From Phoebastria nigripes (taxonomy: Eukaryota; Chordata; Aves; Procellariiformes; Diomedeidae), in contig JAYKAV010001831.1 in assembly GCA_035582835.1 (NCBI GenBank), positions 8,373 to 72,372 on the forward strand: a stretch of 64,000 nucleotides of DNA. The letters are read 5' to 3'. How positions within the stretch are numbered: the stretch's first letter is position 1; the number at the start of each line of letters is the position of its first letter. Below the pieces are notes generated by a model. The model made no database searches. It was given only the letters and a program-made list of their open reading frames with translations, and had not been told where the DNA came from. The position numbers and the translations under genes were made by a program. Of the stretch, positions 61,031-64,000 are shown piece after piece.

Positions 61031-61262
61031 AGAAACACTTCGACACCGGGCAGCCGGGTTGTGCGAGCGCATGTGCCAAAGGCACCTGCCAGCCGTCTCT
61101 GCAGGACTGCGCTGCCTCCGAGCCCCGGCTGCCCCGTCCAGCATCCCCCTTCCAGCCGCCGCTCCCTGCGGGGAGAGGAATGCCGCTGTCAGCGGGGAAA
61201 AATTGCCTGTCTGGCACCGTTTTGACCAGCGGTTCCCGTAAGCCGGGCAAACTCCGTTCTGA
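61031..61262. promoter_or_regulatory. Small CpG-rich islet
   Basis: About 230 bp with roughly fifteen or more CpG dinucleotides (for example GACACCGGGCAGCCGGG, TGCGAGCGCATG, CAGCCGCCGCTCCCTGCGG and AGCGGTTCCCG), in a region otherwise nearly free of CpG. It is GC-rich on both strands, with open frames both ways (up to 155 codons on the minus strand, 61029-61496). It may be a small unmethylated CpG island, such as a promoter or enhancer, or a GC-rich exon. There is no TATA box or recognised protein. Confidence 0.35.
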
Positions 61263-64000
61263 CCTGCAAATCTGCTCGACTCCAACTTGCCTGATTTGAA
61301 ACCAGATGGTCACTGGTGGGTCAGACTGACCTACTTCTTTTCTGCCCATGGCCCAGCCCGGAGGAACGGCTGCTCTCCTTCCCTGCTGCATGTCCTGGCG
61401 CCCCATGGCCACCCCTGGTGCCCTTCCACCTGCACAGTAACACACCTTACCCTGTGACACAATACATTTCAGCTCATAATAAAGTTGTCGGCTCATTCCC
61501 TTTGTAGAAGGATTACTGTCACGCTATGGAGGAGCATCTTGTGCTCCCTTTGATGTCTGGCTGCTTTACATGGGGAAAGGAACAGGGTCAGAAGAGTTAA
61601 GAGAGCATCTCCGCCTGCAAGGGCAAAGATTTTTGCATTTAGCATACAGTTTTCATTTCCCCCAGCTAACACTGGAAGCAGCCAAAAGAATTTCTTCTTA
61701 TGCCAACTTGAGCACATCAAAATGCCATTTAATGCAGAGTCCAAGTTTGGCNGGAGCTGTTTTGATTTAGTAATGTCTCTTACAAATACATGCCAAAGTA
61801 TCTAGTTTTCCAGTAATAACTTCAGCACTGGCACTATGACTAGAGCAAATATCAGGTTTTAAAATCTATAATGAATGTGTTTGCAATTAGCTGTAAATAT
61901 TAGGTCACTTTTGTAATTTTTCTCTTTCAAATTTAAAAGCAGGAGTTACCTAAAATGATACAACTATGTGTTGGACAGGCATTAATTGGCTCTGTAAAGC
62001 GAAATTGGGCTTTGCTAATGAGGGAGAAAACAAAAAATTGCCTAATGTAAGACATACAGAAATTTACCTGCCTTTATAGAAAATTATTCCCTCTAGCACC
62101 TTGTTTAATGCACAACACAGTGGAGCACTATGATATTTCTGCACATCTAACTTGAAGTGATCCTCAAACACATTATTAAACATTCCAAGTAGGTTTTCAA
62201 GTGTGCAAAATTCAAGAAGCATTCAGATTTGGGTTTTGGTTAGGGAACTTCCATCTGAAAAATTCAGGTTCAGATTCTTAGTTCCTCCAAGTTTTCTGAG
62301 CTTTTTTTGGTTTCAGAGATATTGCCAGCCACCTCAACAAGGGAAGGGTCCTACTTCATTTTCATCTCTTCTTATTTCAGTGATTATAAAGTGAGGAAAA
62401 ACTTTAAGGAGAAATATCTTTGTGGGAAGTAAGTAACTTCTGGCAGGAATAAAATGTGACTTCTTAACAGGCACTATGGAGCAATGAACTTATTCATCAG
62501 CCAGTTCATATCTAGCCATGTACTATGGCTGTGTCCTTGAATGTGGTTTTGAATGTCTGCCTCTGAATCTTTTTTTATCCTGTTTCTTTCCTCGCTTTCC
62601 TTCTCCGCCCCTGCAGTCCCTTTCCAAATCGTGCATAGATTCTCAGTCCAGGATATAAAATCAAATCCATGTTCCATAAACAACACAACTCTTCAGGCTT
62701 TTCCCTGTAATTGGGGCTAAAAGTTAAAGCACTGTTAGTATCCAAAACACAAAATATAAAGTCCCCTGAAATAACTACATTTTTTCAGGAACCCAGCTTA
62801 GTTATTACCGGTGTCTGTGACTATCATTTTCCCTCATACACTCTTGACTGCTATTGTAACGTGAACACTGCAAAGATTTGGGAAGGTGTTTCTTGACTAT
62901 ACTGCTTATTTCATCNTTAAAAATTAAGAATTTGCTGAGTAATCTCTTTAAAACTGTGTCTGTTTTCATAGAGGAGGCTCAGTTTGGACAGCAGCCAGTC
63001 TATTAATGCAGGAAACTGGTCAGCTTGTACAGAATATTTGCTAGTCCCTGCAAGATTCAAGCTCCACTAAAATGTTCCCAGTACATTAATTGCAATACTA
63101 GAGGAGACCTCACATTCTTCTTTTTTATTTAGTCATGAAAAAGAATGCATTTTAGTTGTCAGCACAGTTTACCCTAAAAGCACCACATACTTTAGGCTCT
63201 GCCTTAGTCTGCTGTATCTGGTTGTCTTAGTGCATTTGTTCTACTTACAGCAACCACAGATGTTTCCAAGACACAGTTATTTTGAGAGGAACAAATATTG
63301 GAAGTGTACATTCTTGATGAAAGTATCAATAATAAAACATTTCACTTAGTAAATTAGCAATTAAACATATCTGGCAGCTTTCTTACTAGCTTTGGTGAGG
63401 AGGTGGACAGCAAGGCAGCACAGTGCAGTCAGCTCAGCCTCCAACGGGACCTCCCTCTCTTGCTCCGAATGCCAACCTCCACTTTGTCTATTAAGATGCT
63501 TATTAATAATTTTAACAATGATGTGAGGAATGGGGTCTGTGCAATGCGAAGCAGGTGGAATCATTCATTACAAGTTACAAATTGTCATTTGTATTTTTCC
63601 ATCAATTGTAATGCTGTGCTTCATCCACAGCTACTCTGCTGGAGCTGGAGTCAGCTCATATGAGTCTGACCCCAAACTCCATTCCCTTCCCAGGAGCAGA
63701 CTTGCTCCCTTCTTACAGCAACTCACAGGCGGAGCAAAATCAGGCTCATTGAGCAGAGCCTGAGATTTCTGCATTGTTGAAGGAGCATCACAATTTTTTT
63801 GGACTGCCTCCAACCCAAGAAAATACACTTCAGCTGTGTATTTGGCCCTGGAAAGCTGCTGTTTTTAAAGGAACTCTGCTTATGCATATGTGCAATAGAT
63901 TACTATTGAAGCCTTATCTCCTTGATATCCACTTAGATATCCGGCTAGTACAGGCTCTTATGAATTGAAAGTCAGGCTAACTCAGCAGTGCAATGAAGTG
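61263..64000. other. Unique AT-rich DNA, possible conserved element
   Basis: No gene is recognised. Positions 61860-62060 look like a candidate conserved non-coding element. N bases lie at 61752 and 62916. The remainder is AT-rich and stop-dense. Confidence 0.5.

Overview
This window is vertebrate nuclear DNA, almost certainly from a bird. It is mostly AT-rich, non-coding sequence with stop codons in every frame. Its clearest recognisable content is CR1-type non-LTR retrotransposons. Three copies end in, or are cut from, the avian CR1 3' end, with an ATTCTATG or ATTCTGTG octamer tail and a short conserved 3' hairpin. Scattered N bases mark unresolved assembly positions. There are no operons, prokaryotic ribosome-binding sites, CRISPR arrays, rRNA or tRNA genes that I can support, and I recognise no host protein-coding exon. 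The window is best read as intergenic or deep-intronic.

Layout. Positions 1-462 hold a 5'-truncated minus-strand CR1 that runs off the left edge. Positions 463-8235 are unique AT-rich DNA with one striking long hairpin (5652-5784). An ancient CR1 3' end on the minus strand lies at 8236-8690 and explains a 174-codon open frame. Positions 8700-24630 are mostly unique, with two degraded elements recalling old amniote palindromic DNA transposons (18863-18966 and 19513-19590), weak MIR-like traces, simple repeats and a 58-nt hairpin. A young 5'-truncated plus-strand CR1 occupies about 24690-26361; it keeps an uninterrupted reverse transcriptase frame, but its catalytic FADD box reads SADD. Positions 26362-33830 contain a MIR-like remnant (28330-28440) and an old CR1 (29080-29375).

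Positions 33834-34211 hold a strongly strand-asymmetric, CpG-containing minisatellite, with a GC-rich shoulder to 34395 and a 19-nt G run at 35130-35148. A palindromic hairpin repeat lies at 37128-37171 and a GC-rich stretch at 37300-38400. An old plus-strand CR1 sits at 47190-47699, a young minus-strand CR1 at 53078-53736 beside a TTTAG microsatellite, and an old minus-strand CR1 tail at 59067-59205 with an expanded GAATC tail. A small CpG-rich islet lies at 61031-61262.

How the parts relate. CR1 copies of clearly different age sit in both orientations. All are 5'-truncated or clipped, as expected for target-primed reverse transcription. None looks able to move: the longest lacks its endonuclease and carries the altered active site, and the others are fragments with stops or frameshifts. 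The items most worth checking are the 5652-5784 hairpin, the minisatellite, the altered RT box, the amniote palindromic repeats and several candidate conserved non-coding stretches. No new protein-coding system is visible.
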